A stretch of DNA of 64,000 nucleotides from Pseudomonadota bacterium (GCA_018242295.1 JAFECE010000003.1:620001-684000); one strand, 5' to 3'; shown: positions 28,953 to 38,686, counted from the stretch's first letter. Translations and numbers: made by a program. Notes: generated from the sequence alone by a model not told the origin.

Positions 28953-30280
28953 GATTGCTCAGCGCCGTTCGACCGCTTCGAGCGTCCACGCCGGCGGCGT
29001 CCGGCACGCCAGACGCCGTCTTCCATCATCAATTGCATCAAAATGCCTTCTCTTAGTCCGCGGTCGGCAACACGCAGGCGATCCGCGGGCCACAAATTCA
29101 GTATCGCATCCAGGATCGCGCAGCCGGCGAGCACGAGATCGGCTCGCTCGCGGCCAATGCAGGGCTCCAAGATGCGTTCCTCGTAGCTTTGTCCGAGAAG
29201 CTTGGACGTTACATCGTCAATGTCGCTGACGTTCAACCAAATTCCATCGACGCGTTTACGATCGTAGCGCTCGAGCCCGAGCATCACCCCGGCGATGGTC
29301 GTGACCGTTCCGGATGTACCCAGGAAGTGTACCGGCTTTCCGGCCATCAGGTCGCGAAAACGGTGCAGGCTTTCGAACGGCAGGAGCAGCTCCGTCACCG
29401 CTTTCGACATGGCCGCGAAGGTTGCCGGGTTGACGTCGCGGCCACCGAAGTGTTCGGCGAGCGTTACGACGCCGACGGGAAGCGACTCCCAGGCGACGAT
29501 CGCATCATTGACGTCGGAGCGGCCGGTCCACACGTCGCGCCGGGAGCCGAGGCGCGTCAGATCAAGCCATACGATCTCGGACGAGCCGCCACCGATATCG
29601 AAGACCAGAACGTAATCGGCAGCTGGATCGATAAGCGTCGCGCAGCCCGCGACGGCGAGATGCGCCTCGGTCTTCGGCGTCAGTATCTCGATATCGAGGT
29701 CGAAGATGTTTTTGACCTTGTCGACGAAGGACGATCCGTTGGCGGCAACGCGGCAGGCTTGCGTCGCCACGAGACGCGTCCTCGAAACATGATGGCGTTG
29801 CAGCTTTCCGGCGCAGACCCGGAGCGCATCCAGGGTGCGATTCATCGCAAGGTCGGAAAGACGGCCGGTCTGGCTAACGCCTTCGCCGAGACGAATAATG
29901 CGCGAGAACGCATCGACGACCTGGAAGCCGCGTCGCGACGGGCGCGCCAAAAGCAGTCGACAGTTGTTGGTACCGAGATCGAGCGCGCCGTAGATCTGTT
30001 CATTCGGACGATTGGATCCGGCGGAAAAACTCCGCTCGTCGAAACTCTGACGCTGCCATTCGGCGGGGCGTTCAAGCCTCGACGATGTCGTCAGCCGGTT
30101 CGACAGAATGCCGGGCCTCGCCGGGCTTCTCTGGCGAAACCGGCGTTCGCCGCCATTGCCGAAGCGGTTCGGCGGCAGCGGTAACTCTTCCTGCCCGGAG
30201 ATAAGGCTGAAGTCGTCGTTCAAGTTGTCGGAGGAACCTGAGCCGTCGGACCGGTCAGGATCTGAATTTGCAGGCTTCAA
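28949..30280 (-). CDS. Ppx/GppA-family phosphatase (exopolyphosphatase-like)
   Basis: A 443-residue ASKHA-fold protein. After a variable basic N-terminal extension of about 95 residues comes the ATP-like phosphate loop IYGALDLGTNNCRLLLARP, then a second loop VLVFDIGGGSSEIVWLDL and LGTSGTVTTIAG. Family members hydrolyse polyphosphate and/or convert pppGpp to ppGpp; which applies here cannot be told. The start is TTG with GGAG about 8 nt upstream. It overlaps rlmE by 4 bp, an alphaproteobacterial arrangement linking a stringent-response/polyphosphate enzyme with ribosome maturation. Confidence 0.9.
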   Translation of the reverse strand: MKPANSDPDRSDGSGSSDNLNDDFSLISGQEELPLPPNRFGNGGERRFRQRSPARPGILSNRLTTSSRLERPAEWQRQSFDERSFSAGSNRPNEQIYGALDLGTNNCRLLLARPSRRGFQVVDAFSRIIRLGEGVSQTGRLSDLAMNRTLDALRVCAGKLQRHHVSRTRLVATQACRVAANGSSFVDKVKNIFDLDIEILTPKTEAHLAVAGCATLIDPAADYVLVFDIGGGSSEIVWLDLTRLGSRRDVWTGRSDVNDAIVAWESLPVGVVTLAEHFGGRDVNPATFAAMSKAVTELLLPFESLHRFRDLMAGKPVHFLGTSGTVTTIAGVMLGLERYDRKRVDGIWLNVSDIDDVTSKLLGQSYEERILEPCIGRERADLVLAGCAILDAILNLWPADRLRVADRGLREGILMQLMMEDGVWRAGRRRRGRSKRSNGAEQS

Positions 30281-30466
30281 CGTCGTTCTCCAGGACCTGG
30301 TATAGCGCTAACTTGCCGCAATGCAGCCGCGCTCCTCAGGCGTTTTGATCTGGACCTCTGTTGACCCAAGTGTAGCAGGTCACGCCCCGTCGTAAAGCTC
30401 TAGTGGGCCGTTGCTTAACACTGCAAAGAAGAGGCGCGATCTGGCTCGATCCGGCGCGATTTATCG

Positions 30467-31258
30467 ATGTTGAGGAGAAAGGCCTTAGGGCTCGCGGCAT
30501 TCGTTGCGGCGGCGATTTGCCTAACGGAGCCAACAGTTTTCGCGGAGGGTCTCGGCAGCGATCAGATTGGAGCGCGTCTCCGCTCGGCGTATCCGGCGTT
30601 CATAACCGGCATCGAAGGGAACGAGATTGTCTTCCGGGACGGTTCGCGGCTGCCGATCTCGGATGGAAAGGAAAAGTCGTTCGAGGCGTGGCTTGCCAAC
30701 CCCGATATTCGCGACATGTTTCGATTTGCCTATCCGCGAGGCGCGCCCGCTGAGCCCCCTGCCCGCAATTTCGATCCGGGCCGCGCGCGCAACGATGCGT
30801 TCTTCAAGAAGATCTATGGCGATTGCGGGACGCCAGGGTTCGCCTCCTCGCTGACAACGATCACGTGGCTTCCGTCGAAGTCCGCGCAACGGATCCAAAT
30901 CTCCCGGCTCAACGGCGCTGCCGAACACCTGCAAGCCGTCAGCCGCGAGCTCGATGCACTTCCGGCGAAATTCGATGTCTTTCTCGTTCCGTCCGCGGGA
31001 GGCTACATGTGCCGGCCGATTGCCGGGACCGAACAGCGCTCGGCTCATGGCTATGGCATTGCGATCGATATCGCGACACGACGCTCGCATTATTGGCGGT
31101 GGGCAAAAAGCGGTTCGGGTTATGCCTTCCGAAACGAGATCCCTTCGGAGATCGTCGATATCTTCGAAAAGCACGGCTTCATCTGGGGCGGCCGCTGGTA
31201 CCATTACGATACGATGCACTTCGAGTACCGGCCCGAACTCCTCGCGGCGCCGAAGTAA
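30467..31258 (+). CDS. Secreted M15-family peptidase-like protein (VanY/LD-carboxypeptidase type)
   Basis: A 263-residue exported protein with signal peptide MLRRKALGLAAFVAAAICLT..VFAEG. The C-terminal domain resembles peptidase M15: RSAHGYGIAIDIATRR supplies the zinc ligands HxxxxxxD, and GFIWGGRWYHYDTMHFEYRPEL supplies the final ExxxxxxWxxxxHxxx-like histidine. M15 enzymes cut D-Ala-D-Ala or L-Ala-D-Glu bonds in peptidoglycan. The preceding 120 residues are not recognised. Divergent from ppx. Confidence 0.8.
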   Translation: MLRRKALGLAAFVAAAICLTEPTVFAEGLGSDQIGARLRSAYPAFITGIEGNEIVFRDGSRLPISDGKEKSFEAWLANPDIRDMFRFAYPRGAPAEPPARNFDPGRARNDAFFKKIYGDCGTPGFASSLTTITWLPSKSAQRIQISRLNGAAEHLQAVSRELDALPAKFDVFLVPSAGGYMCRPIAGTEQRSAHGYGIAIDIATRRSHYWRWAKSGSGYAFRNEIPSEIVDIFEKHGFIWGGRWYHYDTMHFEYRPELLAAPK

Positions 31259-31438
31259 TCGCGCCAGTGGAGCCGATAAAGCCGGTGCGGCGCGGTTCCG
31301 CTAAATCCGGCTGCGAAGCGCGCGACGGTGAAAAGCGGTATCCGCGTCAGGAAGACCCCGGTTACCGCGCTTGCAGACGCAGGAGGCTGCTGCTATGACC
31401 CGCGCTCCGGCGGCCAACGCGCCGCCTGATCCCGGCTT

Positions 31439-31512
31439 TGGGGGATCGTCTAATGGTAGGACTGCAGACTCTGACTCTGCCTGTCTAGGTTCGAATCCTA
31501 GTCCCCCAGCCA
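31439..31512 (+). tRNA. tRNA-Gln (anticodon CTG)
   Basis: Acceptor arms TGGGGGA / TCCCCCA, D-arm with TAATGGTAGG, anticodon stem GCAGA/TCTGC with loop CTCTGAC (anticodon CTG, reading CAG), T-arm CTAGG-TTCGAAT-CCTAG, and an encoded CCA (31510-31512). Full cloverleaf by eye. It marks the boundary between dense core genes and the accessory region to its right. Confidence 0.95.
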
Positions 31513-31725
31513 GCCAGCTCGCTGAAATCGCCGAATTTTCCTGTTCTCCGGCGCCCGCGGAATAACGCCGCTATTTCCGTGGCTTAGCCATGCCTGAATC
31601 CCGTCAGTGATCCGGAGAGACGCGAAGCGGTGTATTACGACGCGGCATTCCGCGAAACGTCTCTACTGCCGACTTTCGGGGCGGGCGGTTTGGATCATGT
31701 GAAGAAGCGTTTCGCCGATTAGCGA

Positions 31726-33027
31726 TCAGGGGAAGCGCAAGAACTTGCGCTGCTCAGTCCAATCCAGCGGCAGACTTTGGGAGGTCCTGAGCAAGCGCTT
31801 CGGGCTGAGTTCCTGTGGCTGCCGACCGCCGAGAATGTCCTCGATGATGCTTGGGGCGAGATACGTCAGCCGCATCAGCGCGGTCAGACGTCCCTTGCTC
31901 TTTGTGATGCTCGACGTGATTTCATTGAGAGTCTCCGTCGTGTCGGACACCATCTTGCTTCGAACAGAGAAGGCCTCTTGCAACACTTGAACGAGGGATG
32001 CGTCTGGAGACCGCTGCAGCGGGTCGCCGATCACCATGCGCTTGCCTTGACCGGAACGATGCAGCTCCGCCGGAACGGTGAGGACGATTGAGCGATCTCC
32101 GGCGCTGATATCCTTTCCCTCCACACCGAGCGCGCCTGCAAGTTGCGCTGCATCGATCACAATCTCGATCCGATCCGGTGACAGCGTCACGCGAGCAACG
32201 GCCTGACGCACGATTGCCCGCAGGGTCTCAGGCGGCATGATGAGCCATTCTTTGTTGATCTCCACAGCACGGTTTAGAGCTGCCTCGAGTTCTGCGGCCC
32301 TTAATTCCAGTGCAACGAGAGCGTTGGCGATCTCCTGTCGCGATGCCAGGAGCCTACGCACGCGATCAAGGACCAGACCCTCCACCTCGCTCGCTGGCAC
32401 GCGCATCGCGTTCACAGTGGTTTTCCGGGAATCAAGCAGAGCGGCGGAGATATAGTACCGATACCGACGACCGCGCTTGTTGGCGTGAGTCGATGTCATC
32501 CGGTTACCGTCGTGGTCGAAGAGCAATCCGGATAACAGGCTTGCGGCTTCCGCTCCTGTCGCAAGGGACCGTGCTTTTCGGTTCGCGGCCAGCCTCTCCT
32601 GAACGACAGCCCAGATCTCAGGGTCAATGATCGCATCGTGCTGGCCAGGATAAACGTTGCCCTTGTGGGCGACGTCTCCTCGGTAGAGATGGTTCTGAAG
32701 GATCAAATACAGGATTCCACGAGAGAACTTCGTGCCGCCGGTGATCAGACCTCTCGCGCCTTCCCGGCGCTTGCTGCGCAGGCCGCGGCGATCGAGTTCG
32801 GCTTGCAGCAATTTGACGGAGCCGAGTTCGGCGTAGCGCTGAAAAATCAACCGGACAGTTTCCGCTTCGCCGGGATTGATGACGAGCTTTCTGTCTTTGA
32901 CGTCATAGCCGAGCGGCACGGTGCCGCCCATCCACATGCCCTTGGCCTTGGATGCCGCGATCTTGTTCGCATGGGGTCTCGGCGCGGAAACAGTGGCTGT
33001 GCCGGGTGTCGCCAACGTGACCGGCAT
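31726..33027 (-). pseudogene. Large serine recombinase lacking the catalytic resolvase domain
   Basis: Up to 433 residues. From about residue 25 it matches the middle and C-terminal parts of large serine recombinases: KIAASKAKGMWMGGTVPLGYDV, then a recombinase domain (VRLIFQRYAELGSVKLLQAEL..RGILYLILQNHLYRGDVAHKG), a zinc-ribbon-like SGLLFDHDG (without obvious cysteines) and a coiled-coil segment. The N-terminal resolvase domain with the catalytic serine is missing; upstream DNA encodes nothing like it in any frame. The first 24 residues come from unrelated sequence. So it is most likely inactive, a relic of the element that brought in the island. Confidence 0.8.
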
Positions 33028-33487
33028 AAGTCATGATGGCATGCTCATAATTTTTCTGCAGAGAGGCGAACTCGTTGTGCGCCTCTTTCCGCGATGCGCA
33101 GCTGAACTTCTTGAAAAGTCTCTCGTGAAACGCATTTTGATCGCGACCTGCCCCGAACACATCTAGGAGCTCACCGCGAAGATCACTCAGCTCTTGATTA
33201 GTGGCCCGTTCAAAGCTGGCAGACAGCTTCAATCTTCTAAACTGATATCGAGCGTGGTCGAACGTATCAGCATCAAGCCTAGGTGTCTGCACCATCTCGT
33301 GGTGACACCTCAGCTGATGGTCTGCGCCTGGAGTTTAGGGCAGTGCCCGGCCAGTCAGCCGGTAAGCAGTTTGTCAATATCCGGTCAATCTCCATCCAGA
33401 CGACTACATTGCCGATTGAATGACAAGTTCACCCGAGCGTTGCGGGGCGCTGAGCTTGTGTCAACTAGGCTGCAGACCACAATTGCC
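33028..33487. other. Gap upstream of the truncated recombinase
   Basis: About 460 bp without a confident gene. On the minus strand a frame from 33295 runs into the recombinase in another frame and contains TYAGHVGDTRHSHCF, faintly like the GHxxxxT region of tyrosine integrases, too weak to call. The region may be the joint where unrelated DNA replaced the recombinase N-terminus. Confidence 0.4.
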
Positions 33488-34717
33488 CTAAAAGTTGCAC
33501 CTGGCAGGCGGTGGCGAGCTCTCCTCTCGTGCCCGGAATGGAATTGACCACAAAAAATCTGTTTGCATGAAATACGGCTTGTTGTTGCGTCCAAATGGTT
33601 CGGGTTGAGGCGTTCCCACTTCAGTAGTTTGCAAAGGTCCTTCAAGACTCGACACTATCCGCCCGCGATTGTCTCGTTGAAGCTTACCATCGGACGACCT
33701 CTTTGGCTCAGGGTGTCCATGTGCATTTGCATGGCAGGTCATGCACGATGACTTCCAAAATTGATATTCTATATAGTAGTCGGATACGATCGTTGGCTCG
33801 CCAACGGGAGTGATGAAGTCCACTTGAGTTCCACCGAGCACATAGTTTTGCCAAACTGTTCCGTTCAGCACCGCTGGTCTGCCGAAAGTGTCTGTCATCT
33901 CGAATTCGTTTTTAGGCGCGTCGATGTAATGAAAGGTCGCCCAAAACCAGTTAGGTAAATCCTTGGTGAGAATGTGAAGAGACGTCAGCCCATATTTTTC
34001 CCCGTTTGCTTCTCCGGAATAGTATTTTTTGTCTAATCCGGAGGCTAAATCTTGAGGAGTGAATTTAACCCACACCGCTTTAACCTCGATTGATTCTGTC
34101 GGAAAAACCAACTTAGGCTTTTTACCATCGAGGACCGCTTTCGAATATCGCGATAAGCCGTCGAAGCTCCACAAACAGTTCTCCTTTATGAAGTCATAAG
34201 TCGATTTATTCATATGAGTTTCGCCAATTCCTCCTCGGCCTTCGAACACACCTTGGTCCGGTTCGGGATCAAGGAGGATATGGCTGGACAGCAGCATCGT
34301 CGTATTTTCTTGAGCTTTTGCTATCCCGAGTTCCTGAATAAGCAGCTTGCTTGGAGGGCTGTGAGGCGAAATGGCATCCTCGGGCGTCTTTCCCAAGTAC
34401 CCGCGTGGTAGACTCAGATCCTCCCAGGCAGGTGGTTCCGCTCCGTTGCTCAAGAAAACTTCTGTTCTGGCCAACCGCCACGTTTCCCAAACAGCGGTGC
34501 TACCAGGGGCACCCACTGGCTTGGAACAGTCGGGCTGCCCGCGTCCTACTGCAATGTCTTTGGAGGGGTGGATGAGAGTGATAAATAAATCCCACGCATG
34601 CTTATTAGGATTGTCTAGTGCATCTGATCTAACAGGAACAGCACCGCAGAAATCGGCTGCTCGACAAATACTAATAGAACTCAGAATTACTATACCTACG
34701 GCGATTGCTCTCCGCAT
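33488..34717 (-). CDS. Secreted protein with one CxxCH haem-binding motif, unknown function
   Basis: A 409-residue exported protein (signal peptide MRRAIAVGIVILSSISIC then RAADFC). The C-terminal third contains SSCMTCHANAHGHPEP, a typical covalent haem c site. The body (about 30-310) includes tryptophan-rich LPNWFWATFHYIDAP and NKHAWDLFITLIHP and matches no domain I know by name; secreted proteins of this style occur near copper oxidases and small IRPLF proteins. The start at ATG 34717 is favoured by GAGG 8 nt upstream. The small gene at 34736-34963 ends 18 bp upstream, so both are likely one operon. AT-richer than the core genes. Confidence 0.65.
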   Translation of the reverse strand: MRRAIAVGIVILSSISICRAADFCGAVPVRSDALDNPNKHAWDLFITLIHPSKDIAVGRGQPDCSKPVGAPGSTAVWETWRLARTEVFLSNGAEPPAWEDLSLPRGYLGKTPEDAISPHSPPSKLLIQELGIAKAQENTTMLLSSHILLDPEPDQGVFEGRGGIGETHMNKSTYDFIKENCLWSFDGLSRYSKAVLDGKKPKLVFPTESIEVKAVWVKFTPQDLASGLDKKYYSGEANGEKYGLTSLHILTKDLPNWFWATFHYIDAPKNEFEMTDTFGRPAVLNGTVWQNYVLGGTQVDFITPVGEPTIVSDYYIEYQFWKSSCMTCHANAHGHPEPKRSSDGKLQRDNRGRIVSSLEGPLQTTEVGTPQPEPFGRNNKPYFMQTDFLWSIPFRAREESSPPPARCNF

Positions 34718-34735
34718 TGCAAACACCTCTATGTA

Positions 34736-34963
34736 TCAAGGCAGCTTTCCGTCTGAAATCCATGCCTGAAAAAGTTCAATTTGCTGTTTTGGCCATTTTT
34801 CGTCGCAGGGCATCTGACCACTTCGGAGCTTATCCAGAATTTCGTCGGCCCAGCTGACAACGTCATCGTAATTTGAAAGATCAAATTGCCCGAAGGTCTT
34901 CATCGAGCTGATATCCTTGTCTCTAAACAAGGGTCGGATGTCGGAAGCAAAGCGAGTACTCAT
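34736..34963 (-). CDS. Small protein with IRPLF motif, partner of the CxxCH protein
   Basis: A 75-residue protein, MSTRFASDIRPLFRDKDI, then SMKTFGQFDLSNYDDVVSWA, then RSGQMPCDEKWPKQQIELFQ, ending WISDGKLP. The pattern IRPLF..D...M, FDLxxYDDV, RSGxMPCD, WPxxQIxLFxxWxxxGxxP is one I recognise as a short cytochrome-c-like or tyrosinase-tail domain seen next to copper oxidases, here without a CxxCH. No signal peptide is visible. Its closeness to the haem-motif gene suggests they work together. The role is unknown. Confidence 0.6.
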   Translation of the reverse strand: MSTRFASDIRPLFRDKDISSMKTFGQFDLSNYDDVVSWADEILDKLRSGQMPCDEKWPKQQIELFQAWISDGKLP

Positions 34964-35807
34964 CGGCCCCCCATTATCAGCAGTATGCTGACATATATGT
35001 TTACCATATGCAAGGAGATGATTCTCAACAGCTGTCGCCGAGAAATTTGCTGTTCCGATTGGAGTGACTATATATTTGTTCGAACGAGAAGACGGAACAA
35101 CAGCCGAAATTCCAGAAATCTATTTCCCCCTTAATGTCGGCTGACATCGCGATCCAAGACATCCACGGCTGATGGTCTCGCAGCAGCGGCAAGTTCTCAA
35201 ACGGCGCCATCGGCGCCGCATTCGCTCATCTGTTTACCGCAGAGAAGCATCTGGCGCTCTGCGATAGAGTCATAATGGCGGTCCACCACCAGAGGGTCGT
35301 ACGCAGGTTCAGTATCTGCTGACCGATCACTTAGGCTCACTTGACGTCGGCAGCCGGCGCCATCGTCGCGCGGGCATAGAGATCATCGATCAGTTGAGCC
35401 TATCAATGGTGCCATGTCTTGGCCCCTTGAGGCCGAGACGAAGATCGTTCTTGGCCGTTGGTTGGCTAATGGCTGGTATCAGACCTCATTAGATGTGCGG
35501 CCATCGGCACCTTGGTTTAGGAGTGAACCATCGTCGGACCGACATTGAACTGCTTGGATTACTCAATTCGCGAGTCCCGGTTTGCAGTGACTCTGCCCAC
35601 CAGGGGCGAGTCGGGAAAATGGATCTTTCATGCGCCTCGCCGCCTGCGCCAGCGCTGAGATGAATTGGGATTTCTCCTGGGGACCTTTGACCGCTTCATC
35701 AAAAGTCACTGGCAGGCCTCGGATTCGAGCGAATTAGCGGCGCGCATGACCACCCGCACTGCGCTCCTTGTGGATTGGCTGCATCGTGCACCATCAAGTG
35801 CCAGTTA
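34964..35807. other. Gene-poor stretch with an RHS remnant
   Basis: About 840 bp without a convincing intact gene. On the plus strand, 35305-35352 reads VQYLLTDHLGSLDV, almost the same peptide as in the RHS pseudogene at 35808-36298 on the minus strand; it is an inverted, degraded copy of an RHS core segment. The rest appears to be non-coding or decayed. Confidence 0.55.
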
Positions 35808-36298
35808 GGCGGTAAGGGCCATCATATGGATGAGGCCGACCGGATCGAGCTGCTCGTGGAAGGTGTAGCCGCGCGTCAGTGCCTGCCCCTGCCACGCGCA
35901 CGGCAGGCTGGCGGTGTAAACTGTCCAGTCGAACTTGCGCTGCTTGCCCAGGCGTCGAACGACGCCCGCTCGACGATGGCGCCGCTCGAGTCGGTGACGA
36001 CGTCGAGCGAGCCCAAGTGATCGGTCAGCAGATACTGAACCTGAGACTGCCAGGCTCCAGGTGTCGTCTGCGTATCGAGGAAGACGACCGCGCCGCCGAT
36101 GGTCAGACGGCATGTCACCTGTCCCGTCGCCGTCGTCACGACCTCATAGGTGCCGCCGGCAACGTAGCGCGTCGTCGTCGTGCCGGTCTCGATGGTGTCG
36201 ACGCGCTTGAAGCGGGCGCGATCCGGGCCGTAGGCGATGTCGATGGCCCGGAGCTCCTGCTCGACGCGCGTTGGCATGCCCGATGACATGATCTGCAT
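35808..36298 (-). pseudogene. RHS-repeat protein fragment, frameshifted
   Basis: A piece of an RHS/YD-repeat protein, the polymorphic toxin scaffold. The first frame gives VQYLLTDHLGSLDVVTDSSG and VERASFDAWA; at 35946-35949 one G is missing, and the next frame continues GKQRKFDWTVYTASLP, then RGYTFHEQLDPVGLIHMM, the RHS core end RGYTGHE..D..GLIHMNGR. It then stops. There is no N-terminus, no toxin tip, and no obvious immunity gene. A relic. Confidence 0.8.
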
Positions 36299-36396
36299 GC
36301 TGCAAGAGCTTTACAGGTTCCCACATTCGAAATAGGCCTTGTCCGGCACAGCAAATCTCGTTTGTTTCTTTATCTCCGAGCCTCGATAATTATAGG

Positions 36397-37287
36397 GTGG
36401 ATAATATGGAGCTAGATCACGCGGCACGACTGGATCAGCCCGCACGCTTGATCATCCTCTACGACGCTTTTGGGCGGAAGCCAGACCTCACAAAGGATTG
36501 GGGCTACGCAGCGCTTATTGAGGTTGGAGGGCGGCGAATTTTGTTCGACACCGGCAAGGACGGAGCGGTGTTCGAGCATAATGTCGATGCCTTAAAGGTT
36601 GATCTGCGAGCGATAGATTTTGCCGTGATTTCACATCGCCATATCGATCATGTCAGCGGTATCTCGCATCTTGTCTCGGTAAATCCGAATGTAAAGATCT
36701 ACGGGCCCAAGGAGAGTTTCGGAATATTCGGATCTTCGCTGCCTTCCACATTCTATCGAAAGTCGGGATCAGTTCCGGATACCCAGCGATACTACGGTGG
36801 GTACCCGCCATCCGTGCTAACATTTGGTTCGCTCTGGCCCGATGCGAATATTATCGCTGTTGATCGGACGATGGAGGTCAGCCCTGGGATTCACTTGATT
36901 GCCCTAGGCTCTGAACGGGAAGAAAGGCACGGCTTGCTTGAGCTTTCCTTGGCTATTCAAACCGCGCATGGCCTCATTTTGATAGTTGGATGCGCGCATC
37001 CGGGCATAGCGCGCATCCTTGATGCCGCGACAAAAATCGATAAACGTATCCGCCTTCTTGCTGGGGGATTGCATTTTGCAGCTGCCTCCGACACGGATAT
37101 CGCCGAATTGATTTCTGTCCTTAAAGACGAGTACAGGGTACAAGGCGTCGCCCCTGGTCATTGTACTGGTGAACCCGCTTTTGCAGCTCTCTCCCGAGCT
37201 TTTGGAGATAGCAACCTCTACGCGGGGCTCGGAGAGGTGATAACGGTCGGCGCTCTCTCAACGACAGATGTAGCCTCTGGTGAGTAG
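36397..37287 (+). CDS. MBL-fold metallohydrolase (dihydropterin/RFA-P synthase-like group)
   Basis: A 296-residue metallo-beta-lactamase-fold protein with the zinc motif HRHIDH (80-85), the first strand YAALIEVGGRRILFDTGKDG, a later ligand in LIVGCAHPGIARIL, and AGGLHFA near the last histidine, all matching the subgroup that includes archaeal MJ0301 and members named 7,8-dihydropterin-6-methyl-4-(ribofuranosyl)aminobenzene phosphate synthase. The real substrate is unknown. No signal peptide. It stands alone between an RHS relic and an empty stretch. Confidence 0.82.
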   Translation: MDNMELDHAARLDQPARLIILYDAFGRKPDLTKDWGYAALIEVGGRRILFDTGKDGAVFEHNVDALKVDLRAIDFAVISHRHIDHVSGISHLVSVNPNVKIYGPKESFGIFGSSLPSTFYRKSGSVPDTQRYYGGYPPSVLTFGSLWPDANIIAVDRTMEVSPGIHLIALGSEREERHGLLELSLAIQTAHGLILIVGCAHPGIARILDAATKIDKRIRLLAGGLHFAAASDTDIAELISVLKDEYRVQGVAPGHCTGEPAFAALSRAFGDSNLYAGLGEVITVGALSTTDVASGE

Positions 37288-37688
37288 CTTCCGAGCAAGC
37301 GTCGATCGGCAGTTCAATTCCAGTCAATTGAGTGCCCGATCGCCGGCGGCACAAATCCCTTAAGATACGGTGCGAGACCCTCGGCGGGTCAGCATGCCCT
37401 ATAAGCAGCTATTTGAAATGGTAGCAATCGACGACCCATATCGCGCTGTCGCCACGGGGCAGTGGCTGAGAGACAATCGTCCTGGGGGTTCCCGGGTGTG
37501 CAGGTGAGGATAGTGCAGCAGCCTTCCGCCCATGAGGCTGCAGCACTGGTTCCGCGATTACCTGCTGTTGCCGTCGTCGTTTATGTTCAGCTCCTCGACC
37601 GGCAGCATCTGTATCGATTGATTTCAACGCTCTAGACTTAGGAAATGTGAAATCAACAGTCGAGCCATCCAATTGGCGACGCTTTTCT
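37288..37688. other. Intergenic gap, nothing recognised
   Basis: About 400 bp between the MBL gene and the convergent DsrE-like gene. Short open frames on both strands look like chance; no repeat or RNA structure stands out. Confidence 0.4.
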
Positions 37689-38261
37689 TCATCCGGTCAT
37701 CAGCACCCATCCCTTGAGCTGGAGAGTCGCCAGTGTGACCATCGCGGCAAGATCGATGGTTACGTTTCGTGCCACTGCGTCCTTCTCGATCTTGGCATTG
37801 GCGAGCGCATAGCTGCACACATGGATGGCGACGCCGGCCTGTTGCAGCGCCTCAATCAGCGGCGTGTCGGGATTAGCCTGATGAAACCGCGCCTGATAGG
37901 CGTCGTCGCTCAGGATTGAAGAGGTTGCTGGACCGTGAATCACGACCACGATGTCTCCGTTCGCCGGACGGATGCCTGAGGCTCCCAGCAGGTTCACGAA
38001 CCTGGCGACCCGTTCCAGGGCGGGATTGATTTGAGCAGGGTCGGATGCCGCGCGCGTGACCTCAAACACAACCCGATAGCGCAACGATGGGTCGGGGAGG
38101 TTGGCAGCATCCCCGGCTGGCTTGACCGCACCGAAGCCAGCGATGACAGGGTGGCCTGCATCCTGTGCCATTACGCCACCGGCGAGTGTTAGCCCTAAAA
38201 CCAGTCCCAGTCCGATTCTCTTCCACCAAGCCGCGCGGCCGTGGGTTACTTTCGATAGCAT
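37689..38261 (-). CDS. Exported DsrE/DsrF-like protein
   Basis: A 190-residue protein. A signal peptide (IGLGLVLGLTLAGGVMAQDA) leads to a domain with RYRVVFEVTRAASDPAQINPA, NGDIVVVIHGPATSSIL and VAIHVCSYALANAKIEKD, matching exported DsrE-family proteins whose single cysteine (in VHVCxxAL) may carry sulfur. Related cytoplasmic proteins relay sulfane sulfur in sulfur oxidation and tRNA thiolation. The start is the ATG at 38261, preceded by GGAAGAAG, rather than the longer frame. No other sulfur gene lies next to it. Confidence 0.8.
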   Translation of the reverse strand: MLSKVTHGRAAWWKRIGLGLVLGLTLAGGVMAQDAGHPVIAGFGAVKPAGDAANLPDPSLRYRVVFEVTRAASDPAQINPALERVARFVNLLGASGIRPANGDIVVVIHGPATSSILSDDAYQARFHQANPDTPLIEALQQAGVAIHVCSYALANAKIEKDAVARNVTIDLAAMVTLATLQLKGWVLMTG

Positions 38262-38686
38262 GGATTCTTCTTCCTTGTTTCTTGAACGGCGCCGGGCCCA
38301 GAGACATCGCCGTGCTACTCGCATTGCTTAGCAGCTCCACTGAACTTGATCGCAGCGTTGGTAGATCAATTGTAAGGGATGCACACGACGGACAGCGGTG
38401 GGTTGCCAGCCGAAGTTTATAAATTTCATAGGCGCTTGTTGCAGGAAATTCACACGCAGTTCTACAGTAGCAGCAAGTGAGAACTTTTGCATCGACGTCT
38501 CGGAAAATCCAACCGTATTCAGACTCGGAATGTGCTTAAAGTCGACTGTTGGCCCACAAGGGGCATCGATCTGGATAAAGGAAGCGCCCTTGTTCTATCC
38601 GGAGATCTGCGGGCTGAGGGATGAAGTTCGGGAACGAAACTGCCAGGCGGCAGCGCCCATGAACGCGAAGAGAGGTGCGCCCATCG
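38262..38686. other. Gap with no confident gene
   Basis: About 425 bp upstream of the DsrE-like gene. A plus-strand frame (38398-38757) has no ribosome-binding site and no family resemblance. I see nothing else. Confidence 0.35.

Noticed and set aside
29189-30184. A 331-residue plus-strand frame opposite ppx.
   Set aside because: Antisense shadow without a ribosome-binding site or domain.
33001-33060. A GHVGDTRH peptide suggesting a tyrosine integrase.
   Set aside because: Only one weak motif; the R-H-R-Y set is absent, and the frame overlaps the serine recombinase.
37060-37068. A 9-base match (GCTGGGGGA) to the reverse complement of the tRNA-Gln 3' end, considered as an attachment site.
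   Set aside because: Too short, and it lies inside the conserved coding sequence of the MBL gene; chance is likely.
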